In this document: piece by piece, positions 1-10,771 of the stretch
Position numbering within the stretch: the stretch's first letter is position 1
Layout of the letters: each line of letters begins with the position of its first letter
NCBI GenBank assembly: GCA_932521025.1
Contig: OW051471.1
Location: 13,020,001-13,084,000, forward strand
Source: Oscheius onirici
Taxonomy: Eukaryota; Nematoda; Chromadorea; Rhabditida; Rhabditidae
Length of the DNA stretch: 64,000 nucleotides
Reading direction: 5' to 3'
Position numbers and translations under genes: made by a program
Notes under the pieces: generated by a model
Database searches by the model: none
What the model saw: the letters and a program-made list of their open reading frames with translations, nothing else
Told to the model about the DNA's origin: nothing

Positions 1-35
1 TTCATTCGGGACAAAATGGATATATTCCTTGTAAG

Positions 36-3000
36 TTATCCCAAGGTTGAGAGCTCAGGAATTCCACTTTCTTTGTGAGAGTGTGTAGCTTCTCGTACCG
101 ACGATGTTATCACAGTTTGTCGCAAAACATAGCGACGGAAGGTGTTCTTCAATCCCTTTCTGTACTCTCCAATGAAGGCAAAAATGAGAATGGGGTCGAT
201 GACTTGAGCCAAAGGCATGAGTGCCGACGAGGTCTGGGAAATGAACGGGGCATGCATTCCAAGATAGGCGAGCCCGTAGCTGAGAAGAGCCGGGATGAAG
301 GTGAAGACCATCGGAACCATTGTCTGAATTCTCTTCTTTTAAAGTCATGAAATCCTAAAAACCTGTAGGATGAGAAGAATGAAGAGTCGTTGCTGAAGTT
401 TGTGGTAGGTTGAGCTTTTATCTGCCATTCGCGTGGCGGAGCGGAAAGCTCGAATAATCTTTGTGATGCAGAAGATGCAGATTCCCATGCAGGTATCGAT
501 GACCAGCGTCCAGATGATTAGGATGAAGGCAGTCTCCAGGACTACGTGACCGTCTTTCTGAAAGTTAAGAACTGTATCTCACTACCAGTTAATTAAATGA
601 GGCCAACTCTCTATTGTTTTTACTGCGGATCAAGCGCTACTCCTAGAGAGACACCTAGGGAGCAGCTGTGGTGGTGGTTCCGGAGTTGTCGACGGGCTCC
701 TTCATGTGGAGATCTGCGGCGCTCCAAATTAAGACGATGAGGAGGACGAGAGCGTTGTAGAGGAAGAAAAGTCCGAGACTGATGAGCATTCCACAGCAGC
801 TGCTACCCTCGACACGAAGAAGGTAGTTTTCCGGCTCGAAGCGGTCAGTCGTCTCTTGTATTTGCTCTTTCCCTTGTCCTTGTTCTTCTTTTTCTTCTTC
901 TTCTCGCTCGTGACCTTCGTCTCTCCCGTCGTCTCCTTCTTCTTCAGCTGTCCCACCAGATCCATCATGTTCGAGCTGCCAGTTCCTTTGCCGTCTCCGC
1001 ATTCGTGTCCGTGAACGAGACTGGCGCTTCAGCTTCCTTCCCTCCGACATCGTCCAACACTCCTAGTGAACTGACTTCACTAAAGAAGTCTAGTGTCGCT
1101 AAAACAAGACGGAAACAGAGTCGCAAAGACTTTATTAGTCCGTCCCTCTTTGAAATTGCTTTTGTCACCGTAGTCTTTGGTCTATTCTTTGGAAAATGAC
1201 ACATTTTTTCCTGTATTATCTCATCATCTAAAGTTGGAACGACCGTCGGAACGCTAGCTGTATTTGTCTGCTATGACTGTGCCATTCTCAAAGAAATGAT
1301 CAGACTCGAGGGAGTTTCACATTACACACAATAATAACAAAGTTCAGCTGTTGTCTGATCTGTCGGCGCTCTTTCTATGAACCGAACACCAGAAAGAGAA
1401 CAAAACTCACAAACATCGGAGCTCCTTCGTAGGAAATCTTGTCCAGTTCCAGATGAAGATCTCCGTAGCTTATATCCTTGAAGTTTTCCTCAATGTCCGG
1501 ATTCAGTCGCATGTACGCCGTTACTGGACCGGCGCAGATGACCAATATGGCAAAATAGATGACGATCAGGGTCAAAACTTTTCCCGGCTTGTGGAACCAG
1601 CTCAAACTTTGAGGTCTGAAGATTGTCTTCCACAAATTTTTGAACTTTTACTCACGAGCACATCACAAAATACCGATAGATGAATGAGTAAGTCAAGATG
1701 AGTAGGAGCTTGATGTAGCAGGTTGAGAAGAAGCAGATGAGGTAAGAACCGAGTTCCCGGGAGACACGTTGCACCGTGGCATAAAATAGCCATCCTTTTT
1801 CACTGGGCTCAAAGACCTAAAGTTCCAAAATGTTCTGGGTTACTATTTGATCTTACGGGAACCATAATCAGAGTCACAGTTGTATGAATCACTGCTACAA
1901 GACTGTAGAAAAAGAGCAGGACCTTGTACGAGCCTATATCTTTCCCGGATCTGAAATCGGAAGTATAATCTCTTACTGTTTTAAGGACACGTTCATCATG
2001 TGGATTAAGACCGCGTGCAATAGTTACCTAAATGTGATTGAGTTCGCAGACTGTCCACAACAGGGGATTAATTTTGCTCTTCTCAGAATCAAGTGACTCT
2101 TTGACTTTGTATCTGTTAATCTGTTGTTATCGTGTCTAGTCACCTTTCTATGGGCATCATTTCTTCTAAATAGCCTGTCCTTACCATTCTACAAACTGTC
2201 CTACTGTAACGGTCAATTTGCCTTAATACATTCAGTCAGTCTCTTGTTCAGTTCAAATTAGACAGTCGCTCTCTCATACTATATGTCTTTTTTAATAGAA
2301 AGAGTTCATCTAAAAAAAGATTAAGAAGAAGGGACGGGAGGGATTGGAGTGTAGAAGGACGTCTTCTTGTCCATTTTCTTCATGTCACGTCATTTCTTTG
2401 ATTTCGGTACCAGCTGGTATCGGCAGCATTATGGTGAAAACTGTCTGTTTGGAGAGCTGACAAAAACATCTCAAACTTTTGCAAGATATGACTTGTCACT
2501 TTTGTTTCAAGGTTACGGAGAAACACAGTCAATCACCTACCAATTAATGATGGTTGTACCACTTTCTTGACACCAAGTAAGACTACAGGGCGGCCGATAA
2601 ATATGTGCTCGTTTTTGGCGCGGTCTTTGACAGAGCTGAATTTTGCACGGTCGACTGTTCAATCCATTGTCAAAACGTCTCTAGGGCTTCGAAGTTATCG
2701 TCTTTTCAAAGGCCAGTTGCTTACAGATGTTGCCAAAGCCAAAAGGTTGACGAGAAGCAAGGAGATGCCTTGGCCTTCCAACAGCCCGGATCTCAATCCT
2801 CGATTTTTCTGTGTGGGGACACATGGAGAATCAACTGAAGACCACGAAGAGTACAACTTTGGCAACGCGAACTAATCAAGATTTGGGACAATGTAGACAT
2901 GTAACTGTGTAATATTTACATCTTGTTGCACAAAAAAACTTTAAAAAGGTGGATTTTCAACAAAAAATATCGCTTTTTTGCGCGCGCACATATTTATCGG

Positions 3001-3251
3001 CCACCCTGTACAACATCATGCTTCTTCTACTGATTGCATTCCTTGGAATGACTTTTTCTTGGAAAACTCTTCCTTACCAAGAAAGCAATCGGACTTTGTT
3101 CATCTGGGTCAGAACTACAGAAATTCTTTCAAAACAATTCACGAGAACTCTTGACTTACTTGAAAGCAATCAGAGGCAGAAGAATAACGTTGAGTGCGAT
3201 TGCTGCCACACTGAGGCCTGTCATGATGTCGCTGACGAGTTGAGGAGCCAT
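36..3251 (-). CDS. Str-type seven-transmembrane chemoreceptor, gene A
   Basis: Predicted nematode chemosensory GPCR of the Str-like superfamily, expected in the membranes of sensory neuron cilia. Six exons read on the minus strand: 3251-3160, 1950-1857, 1816-1656, 1615-1411, 557-363 and 323-36. They sum to 1035 nt with phases that agree, giving an intact protein of 344 residues. Visible family marks are an N-terminal TM1 followed by GSYKVLLFFYSLVAV, a TM5/6 linker with QQRLFILLILQ, and a C-terminal VIDPILIFAFIGEYRKG block before a cytoplasmic tail. The start MAPQLVSDIMTGLS aligns with the starts of the two paralogues upstream. Intron 1 is enlarged to 1.2 kb by a Tc1/mariner remnant, and intron 4 (558-1410) holds another ORF on the same strand. 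The ligand is unknown. The family call is firm; the exact subfamily (str, srj, srd) is not. Confidence 0.85.
655..1050 (-). CDS. possible nested single-TM protein in an intron of chemoreceptor A
   Basis: An uninterrupted 131-codon reading frame lies wholly inside intron 4 of chemoreceptor A, on the same strand. The first half is highly charged (Arg-rich, then Glu-rich). Residues about 85-108 form one strong hydrophobic segment (GMLISLGLFFLYNALVLLIV), followed by a short Thr-rich tail and a stop. Overlapping frames are Lys- or Ser-rich low-complexity shadows. I recognise no family. It could be a real nested gene, an exon of an unrecognised gene, or a chance ORF in purine-rich DNA. The hydrophobic segment with a clean stop is the only argument that it is coding. 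Confidence 0.35.
   Translation of the reverse strand: MSEGRKLKRQSRSRTRMRRRQRNWQLEHDGSGGTAEEEGDDGRDEGHEREEEEKEEQGQGKEQIQETTDRFEPENYLLRVEGSSCCGMLISLGLFFLYNALVLLIVLIWSAADLHMKEPVDNSGTTTTAAP
2586..3008 (+). mobile_element. Tc1/mariner deletion derivative with TA target site
   Basis: Inverted ends CAGGGYGGCCGATAAATATG match between 2586 onward and the reverse complement of 3008 downward. TA dinucleotides flank both sides (2584-2585 and 3009-3010), as expected for Tc1/mariner insertion. The interior still encodes pieces of a transposase in one frame: an HTH-like ARSTVQSIVK segment, then LTDVAKAKRLTRSKE, fused directly to the C-terminal WPSNSPDLNP block. The catalytic middle is missing, so this is a non-autonomous internal-deletion copy. 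It sits in intron 1 of chemoreceptor A. Confidence 0.85.
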
Positions 3252-4142
3252 GTTGTTGTATCTGCCGGTCGACGACTAGAAGAGCCTAGGAATTCCTGTA
3301 AAGGTTTATATACCCTCCAGGATAATCCCACCCCTTTCTTGTTCCTAGTAACTAACACGTCAGGATCGCTCTACGTACATAGAAATCTATGCTCTATGGT
3401 GTTAATATTGGGGTCGAATGAGGTAACAAAAAAAGCAAAAGAACAAAGGCTGGAAAATATGAAGAATGTACCGGTTAACAGCAGTGCAAAAAGTTTAAAA
3501 AACATCGTGGTTTTGCTGGTGGTTTTACACATCGTGGTTTTACACACTGTATGTATTCCTTTTAATGGAATACATACGGTGTGTTCGTAAATATTTAAAG
3601 TTCAAAAAAATCGGTTAAATGCTTGAAAGTTAAGCGGGTTACTTTTCGACTGGATTATGGACTTCTTCCTGTTACTGGAATTACCTGGATGAAAACAAAG
3701 CCTTTCCCAGAAAAGAATACTGTGCTATGAAAGAGAGACTATTTTCTTAGGTGTAGCTTCCTTAAGAAAAGTTAGAGTACATTTGATTACTATTGGTTTT
3801 CTGTAGTCATCCTACTCATTTTGATCACCGCATCTCAAAAAATTGTCGGTTCTTTGTTTCAGGAAGGTCCGTGATTAATACTGTTTTAGCTCCCATCCAG
3901 TTTTTCAAATGTTTTCCCATATTTATTCCAAACATATGTAACTTTCTAATTGAGGAAGTACGCTTTTTCTTCAGGTAGATTTTCTTCAGGAGTTCGAATC
4001 ATGTTACGGTTAAACAAGGGTTATTAATGGTGAAAAACATCATGTTTTGATGAACATAACATTGGAGTACGCGTAGTTTGTTCAGGACGTGGGTGATCCG
4101 TACTACTTTGTAAAAGGATAAAAACTTATTTACAGCAAAATG
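3252..4142. other. intergenic, between chemoreceptors A and B
   Basis: This holds the presumed promoter of chemoreceptor A. Near 3549-3584 an interrupted palindrome (GTATGTATTCC ... GGAATACATAC) could fold as a hairpin. I see no other gene. Confidence 0.4.
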
Positions 4143-5538
4143 TCACAAAAATTCATTAGTATTTCCAGTTTGTTGAGTTCCACGTTCCGAGTTCCAGAAT
4201 ATAAGAACAGGATCAATTAATTGAGCCATTGGCATAAATGCTGAAGAGATTTTTGATATTATTGGAAAGTTGGTACCCATGCAAGCCAGGAGGTAGCTTA
4301 AAAGCGCTGGTCTGAAGGTGAAGATGAAGGGCACAGAGGTCTAGAAAGAGTCTAGGGAATAAACAACTTATTACCTGCAAGATTAACAAGAAAAAGAGAC
4401 GTTGCTGTAATCTCCGGAAGTGGGCATTTTCACTGGCCAGCCTCGTGGCTGACAGGAATTCTCGAATAATTTTTACGATGCAGAAACAGCAAACGGAGGT
4501 TGCACCGAGAATTGCAGTTGTCCAGACTGTGAGAAGATAAAGCGATTCAGAAACAAAGTGACCGTCTCTCTGAAAGCAGTTTCTAGATGGCAAGCCAGAA
4601 AAAAAGTTAGAGGAACTCACAAACATCGGCGCTCCAATGTAAGCCACTTTTTCCAGGTCAAATTGAAAATCTTCTGGCGGACTAGCAGCGTATCTGGTTG
4701 CCATTTCCGGGTTCAGACGCATGTAAGTGATTACCGGTCCGGCACAGCAGGCCAAAATTACAAAATAAATGAGGATTAGAAGGAGAATTTTCCTGGGACT
4801 GTGATACCAGACAAGAAGACGTGGTCTGCAATATTTTTTTCTAACTACTTTTATCGGATTCAGCGTGTAAAAGAACCCCTTGGACCATGAATTCACTCGA
4901 AGTATGACGATTTTCAGAAGGAAAAAAGCGAGACTTCCGCATTTCGTCTATTTCTCCCATTTTTTGAGTGAATTCTTGATCCAAGAGGTTCTTTAACACG
5001 CTGAAACCGACAAAAGAGTTAGAAAGCGTAAAAGTTAATGAAAAATGAAGAAAAATGCGAAATTGGTTCATTACGAGGGTTCCCGCGCCAATTTTCAAAC
5101 GAAGAGGGGCGGCTGCCGAACTATTACCAAAGTTTTACCAAAGTCCACAGGTTTGGCAACTTACGCGCACATGACAAAGTAGCGGTAGACGAAAGAATAG
5201 GTCAGGATCAGAAGAAGTTTGATGTAACAGGTGGCGAAAATACAGAAGAACCATGAGCCAAGCTCACGGCTAACTCTTGGCACAGTAGCATAGAAGAGCC
5301 AGCCTTTTTCACTTGGCTCAAAAACCTGGAAAATTTCAGTTGATGGAAAGCAAGATACTGGGACTAAGCTCATGATAGCCATTGTGTGAGCAATTGCAAC
5401 TAGACTGTAGATGAAGAGAAGAACTTTATAGGAGCCAATGTACTTCCCCGACTTGAAGGCAATTAGAAGCAAAAGGATGATGTTGAGAGTTATAGCTATC
5501 ACACTCAGATAACTCATAAGATCTCCAAGAGCTGGCAT
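4143..5538 (-). CDS. Str-type chemoreceptor, gene B, with a replaced C-terminal tail
   Basis: Paralogue of the flanking genes, with the same exon plan. Exons are 5538-5359, 5325-5165, 4825-4621, 4569-4375 and 4340-4143, giving 312 residues in frame. I chose the Met at 5538 rather than 5550 because exon 1 then has the same 180-nt length as in gene C. The intron between exons 1 and 2 is only 33 nt and lacks an in-frame stop, so retention would add 11 residues without a frameshift. The body is typical: GSYKVLLFIYSLVAI, CCAGPVITYMRLNPE, QQRLFFLLILQ. The conserved FIGEYRKG end of TM7 and the tail are gone, replaced after DPVLIF by 17 unrelated residues. It may be a functional variant or an early pseudogene. 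Confidence 0.78.
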
Positions 5539-5550
5539 CTTGACTGGCAA

Positions 5551-7508
5551 CGTGCTCTCTGGAACACTGATCGCATCAGATTAATCTAACCAAAAGAAAA
5601 AAGCATTTCGTTTCATAGTCTCGCCAGCGAAACATTTACGTAAACGACGTCATGTGAGAGTAGACTGGCAAGGAAAAAATTGAAGTCCTGAAACAACTGC
5701 ATTATGACTATCTGGACTGAAACAAAGAACAGAAAACTAGATTTTTTTACTTTCGGACTTGACGAGGCGAGATGAGAAAATCCTGCTTAGAAATTAAAAG
5801 TTTGGAAATCAGGATTGAAAAGAGCAGTATAACTTAATTTCACACAGCAGTTTCCAAATTCACACGCAGAAACTACATAGATTTTAGACACCTTTTTAGA
5901 CTTTGAGTGCCTGAAAAGAGACGGTTATTCTGAAATAATGGTGATGTGTCCCATATACTGCTCGAAAGCGCATTAAAAGCGATCAAAATAAGCTCTGAAT
6001 GTCTCAACTCTTAGATTTTTTTTTAGCTTCTTTGACTTCAAATTATTCAGGGAAAACTTGTTAGGCTTAGCAATGGGATAGTTGTTGTCCATAGTCCACA
6101 GCTTTGTTCCTTCTTCAAATGAAATTTTTTTTATTCAAGCTCTGAACTTGAACGAGTTACATCAGACAGTTTAGCGAAAATGGCCGTCCACACGCACTCA
6201 GCTTTGGATTGCCATCTTGACGGTAACTGGTAAGCAGACGGGTGAATGTGGTTACTAACAAATGGATCGGGAGAGTAACTTTTCGAAATAACGGCTGAGT
6301 TGACTTATGACAAACGCTAATCTCTCTCACATATATAGTGCAAAGAACCGCTTTTGTTAGAATACTGGACTATGTCAGAAAATACTGTTTGAGTACTGTA
6401 GATGGAAGTTACAGCAAAGGGTAATCTAATTCAAGAATCTTGTAAAAGTGGGTCCTCTTGTTGAAATCTTAGAAAATACAGATTCTCCATAGCTATTATC
6501 AACTGCTACCCAAAAATATACCGAGGTTTTTGTCATTGGACAGCTTCTGTGAGCCGAGACTGCGATCACAAGCGGATACTTATTGCAGAAGAAGAACCGA
6601 GGATGTCATTTTGTTGCTCGAGACATGTGGGAACGAACGTTACACATCTCTTTATTCACAAAAGATGGTATTTTGTTACGAATTGCGCTTCACACAAGAA
6701 AATGTATATTTCCAGACTGTTGAGTATTCTTCGCGCTGGTCACATCCGACACTGGAAGCGGAAGAAAAGGGCAATGACTAACATTTCAAGGATAAGGAGA
6801 TCTTTTATAGTTTAGTCACAGAGGCTTTTCGAAAATGGAAAATGAGTAATAGTTCATAAGATATACTGTTTCTTCGAAAAGTTGGGAAGAAGGATACTTT
6901 TAAGCGACATGTTCGCACTGGGTAACCGTATACGTTCATCTATCATCTACTTGATGAGGATTGGTTGTTTTCAGATCGCCCTTCTTCGTATTTAGACATG
7001 GCTCCGGGCCGGCCCACCTGGACCCGGTCCCCAGACTTGGCCGTCGGACCGGGATCGGACCAAAAATGAAGCTGGTCATATGATAGTGCATTTTAGCGCA
7101 TTTTAGAACTAATTCAAAAAATGATAATATTGTTATATTTTTGCTGACTTATTTTTACTAAAAATGACGAAAAAATGCAGATTTTGGTCAAAAAACATCC
7201 CTTTATCCAAAATTTGAACCCCGAGTTTTTCAGGCCCAAGCCCGGCCCGTCAGATATGTCTATTCGTATTATAAAGTATTTTAGAACTATGACTAGCCCA
7301 AACCTCTACTGAACACATAGTACCGGCAAATTCGAAAAAAAAAATTGTCTTCCAAACAATGTGTCGTTACCATATCGACTCCAGAACATGGATTTGAACT
7401 GAAGAAGGTGTGTTGTTATTCATGAAGCCAAAAAAAAGAGAAAAATCCATTTAATCAGAAAAAGCCTAACGCAAAGCCTTGAACACAAGATCTTCCCACT
7501 TTTCACAT
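5551..7508. other. intergenic, between chemoreceptors B and C
   Basis: About 2 kb without a convincing gene. A GC-rich patch near 7000-7070 and 7228-7250 repeats CCCGG/GGCCC words around an AT-rich core and looks like a decayed repeat. Short ORFs at 6530-6815 show no recognisable domain. Confidence 0.4.
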
Positions 7509-8942
7509 TCACATCAAATTCCCCGAATGTTGAGGAGTCTTCGTATTGGAAATGTCCGTTACCGGGGTCGTCGATGCGACGCTCTGTCTGAGTACAATTC
7601 TCCTGAATCCGTTCACCAGTCCCTTTCTGTATTCTCCAATGAAGGAAAAAATGAGGATGGGATCAATTAATTGAGCCATTGGCATAAAAGCCGACGAGAT
7701 TTGCGAAATGAAAGGAGCATGAGTGCCTAGATAAGCCAGGAAGTAGCTCAAAAGAGCCGGGATAAAGGTGAAGACGAAGGGAACCGTGGTCTGAAATAGA
7801 ATTCTTCGAAAAGGGTGAATGAAAATGTCACCTGAAGGATCAGAAGAACAAAGAGACGTTGCTGTAATCTTCTGAAGTGGGCACTTTCAGTGGCCAGGCT
7901 TGTAGTGGATAGGAAGGCTTTGATGATCTTCACGATGCAGAAAGTGCAGACGGCGGTAGAACATAGAATTGCAATGGTATAGACTGATAGAATGTAAGCA
8001 GTTTCAGTAACGAAGTGACCGTCTCTCTGAAAATCTCTGTTTTTTTCTGACAATGTTCAGGACTCACAAACATCGGCGACCCAATGTAAGCAACTTCAGA
8101 GAGATTCACATTGAGACCTTCTGGTAAACCTTTCGCGAAATCGTCTGCGATTTCGGTATTCAGCCGCATGTATTTAACGACTGGTCCAGCACAACAGGCC
8201 ATGATACCGAAATGAATGAACACGATGAAGAGGATCCTCAGTGGTCTGTGGTACCAGACTAGAAGATGGGGTCTGTAAGCAGTCTATTTTCAGGATCAAG
8301 GCTTCAAAACTTACGCGCACATGACAAAGTAGCGGTAGACGAAAGAATAGGTCAGGATCAGAAGAAGTTTGATGTAACAGGTGGCGAAAATACAGAAGAA
8401 CCATGAGCCAAGCTCACGGCTAACTCTTGGCACAGTAGCGAAGAAGAGCCAGCCTTTTTCACTAGGTTCGAAGACCTAGAATTCTGGGATCATCTGCCTC
8501 TCTTTTTCTTTGCCATTACCGTTTTCCTTCTAGTAGAACCACCCCTGTACGCAATTACGTACGCATTTTTTTCGGGGTGAAGACATAATTTTTCAATTTT
8601 CATTTTATTTTTCCTTGGTAGCTGAGATGTCTATGGCTGATGTATGGGAAAAATAGTCGGAAAGTTGGGAAAAAATTTTATCAACCCGAAAAAACTGCGT
8701 ACGCAATTGCGTACAGGGGTGCTTCTGTTAGAGCTTTTACGGTATATCAAAATCAAGCTTACCGGGACCAAAAGTAGGGTTACTGTAGTGTGAACAATGG
8801 CGACTAGGCTGTAGAGAAAGAGCAAGACCTTGTAGGAGCCAATGTCTCTTCCCGATTTGAAAGCAATAAGAGGCAAAAGGATGAAATTGAGGATGATGGC
8901 TACCGTACTCAGACACGTCATCATATCTCCAAGTACCGCCAT
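7509..8942 (-). CDS. Str-type seven-transmembrane chemoreceptor, gene C
   Basis: Complete member of the tandem set. Exons are 8942-8763, 8475-8315, 8272-8068, 8026-7832 and 7790-7509, a total of 1023 nt and 340 residues. Inner exon lengths of 161, 205 and 195 nt are identical to those of A and B, which supports all three models. Conserved stretches include IGSYKVLLFLYSLVAI after TM1, a CCAGPVVKYMRLN segment, and the AQLIDPILIFSFIGEYRKG end of TM7 with a Ser/Thr-rich tail. Intron 1 carries a short TIR element. Exon 2 is almost identical in DNA to that of gene B, far above the similarity of the other exons. Predicted role: odorant or pheromone detection in ciliated neurons, inferred from the family only. 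Confidence 0.87.
8533..8728. mobile_element. MITE with about 35-bp terminal inverted repeats in chemoreceptor C intron 1
   Basis: The left end CACCCCTGTACGCAATTACG matches the reverse complement of the right end with few mismatches. Both ends contain near-palindromic TACGCAATT(A/G)CGTA. TA dinucleotides at 8531-8532 and 8729-8730 are the likely target duplication. There is no coding capacity. Confidence 0.8.
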
Positions 8943-10165
8943 TTTGACTGGCTGGAAAGACAGAAACTTGCCCCTTTATATTAAAATCGAGCGGGATTAA
9001 TCCTATTCAAGGAAATGCTAGAGATGATCGAAGAAAGTAATCCCTCACGCGTTTATAGTCTAGCCATGGAAACATTTTCGGTTCTTGATCCAAGTCATGT
9101 GAATACGTAAGAGCATTTTAAAATAATTTAGTTCCTAGTTCAGCGTCTATTATGCATGTCGATTGAATCACAAGAGTAAAGAACTGTATACTGAGTAAAA
9201 AGATTTTTAATCAAGAAGAAATATCGGATTTATGGTCTGTTCAAAAAGGAGAGGGATTACCGTAAGATTTTAGCTCTTCCCTTCGAGACCCATTTAGCAT
9301 GCAAACGTTGGATACTCAGCCAACCAATTCTAAAGTTCGCTGCGTATCTTTCGAATTAGTTGGCTGAGTATCCAATGTTTGTGTGCTAAATGAGTCTCGA
9401 AGGGAAGAGCTAAAATCTTACGGTAATCTCTCTTCTTTTTGAACAGACTGTCTTAAAAAAATCTGGGTTACGGTGGAAGAGCTTGAAGCGAAGTGCTAGA
9501 AGCTTAATGAGCCTAGGTGAACTTTTAACAAGAGCATGCGAAGAAAGTTTCACATAACAGTTTTCAGAATCATATCTGATTAATACAGAATCAGACTGTG
9601 GGAGTCTTCGTGTTGTTTTCCTCTGGTCAATGATCTCATTAAAAACGTGGGATTCTTAAGTATCAGGTCTCGTCTCTTGAACTGCGTCTTCTGGTAACGA
9701 CATTTGTGTAAATGTCTACGTTTTCCTCGTGCCGAGATCTAATGACGAGTGGGAACAGAACTTGTCCCTATGCACCGTAGAAACCTGTACGATTTTTTAA
9801 TCCAGCTTGGCATTAATTGTGTTTGTGAGAGTCATCTTGGTTTCAGATTATGTTAGAATGAAAATAGAAAATAGAGGAGATTTTGACAAGCCAATTGGAC
9901 CAGACTTCCTGATCCAAAAAGAGTTCTGACCGGACAATAAAGCCAGATCAGAGGCTCGTATACGAAAAACATTCTTGTTCTCTACTCCTGTTTGATGCCT
10001 GCAGAATTTCCATGGCTTGCTCAAATTTTTGCTGACTCTCGGCTGCTTGCAGGCACACGCTGCCGGCTAGTTATGACGTGAGCGACTTGCTCCCAGGTCA
10101 AACAACAGTTCGCGGGAAGAAGACTACATATAACCGTGGAAAATGCCAAAATCTTAAACCTGATC
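8943..10165. other. intergenic upstream of chemoreceptor C, containing a MITE
   Basis: Contains the near-perfect palindrome described separately at 9233-9452. I see no gene in the remainder. Confidence 0.4.
9233..9452. mobile_element. palindromic MITE (GGTCTGTTCAAAAA family), short form
   Basis: The two halves are inverted copies about 100 bp long. They run from TGGTCTGTTCAAAAAGGAG through TTAGCTCTTCCCTTCGAGAC to GTTGGATACTCAGCC. A TA lies at the left border. The whole element could fold as one hairpin. A longer relative with the same ends lies at 55269-55898. Confidence 0.85.
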
Positions 10166-10558
10166 ATGTTGAAGACAATCATCCTTCTTCTAGCCATCTA
10201 TGACAATTTGGTTCTCCCCATGGAACTAGCAGCCGACTTCCCTGTACGTTCTGTCTCGCATTTAGACATAAACTTTAGGTAATCCCCAGCGGATCCCGAT
10301 TCGTCTGCACACAAAGACTTCAGATCAAGTCGCTTAAAAACAGTCTGAAGCCGTTCAATGTAGACGCATTGTTGAAACGTTACGGAATGACGATGAACGA
10401 CTTCGTCTTGGTCAATCCTCATTTGGTACCGATCAGCAGGTTCACTAGTCTAGCTCCGTATAGAGGTACTAATGTGAGTTTACTCGAAAAAATAAGAGAA
10501 AAATATAGAATTTTTTCAGGACAATGCATGTGTTTCCGGCTACTGGCTCAAAAATTAG
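10166..10558 (+). CDS. small secreted protein, weakly LysM-like
   Basis: Three exons (10166-10243, 10279-10473, 10520-10558) join in phase 0 to give 103 residues. The N-terminus MLKTIILLLAIYDNLVLP is a plausible signal peptide. The body contains VDALLKRYGMTMNDFVLVNP, which resembles the start of a LysM motif (an aliphatic/KRYG helix, then D-x-x-x-x-NP), followed by a short Cys-containing end (DNACVSGYWLKN). The LysM reading is inference from one motif and may be coincidental. Introns are 35 and 46 nt with GT/AG ends. Family otherwise unrecognised. Confidence 0.62.
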
Positions 10559-10771
10559 TGATTCTATTGTTTTCCAGTGTATGTACAGCCTTTGCTCAGT
10601 TTTCGAATAAAATAATTTTGGTCAATTCGTAGCTGGAGGATATTTTTGCAGACAGAAAACCCGAAAGTGAGCACGACAAACTATGCGCCACATGTCAGAA
10701 GAAGCAAACTTTATAGAAGCAAGTAAACAACAAGAAAAAAAATAAAAAAATAGTAAGGTTCATTGTCCAGT

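Noticed and set aside
1005-1199. Plus-strand ORF starting MSVNETGASASFPPTSSN
   Set aside because: It overlaps the start of the minus-strand nested ORF, lacks splice or family support, and reads as a shadow frame.
6530-6815. Overlapping ORFs as a possible transposase remnant
   Set aside because: No catalytic or HTH motif, no TIRs and no splice support.
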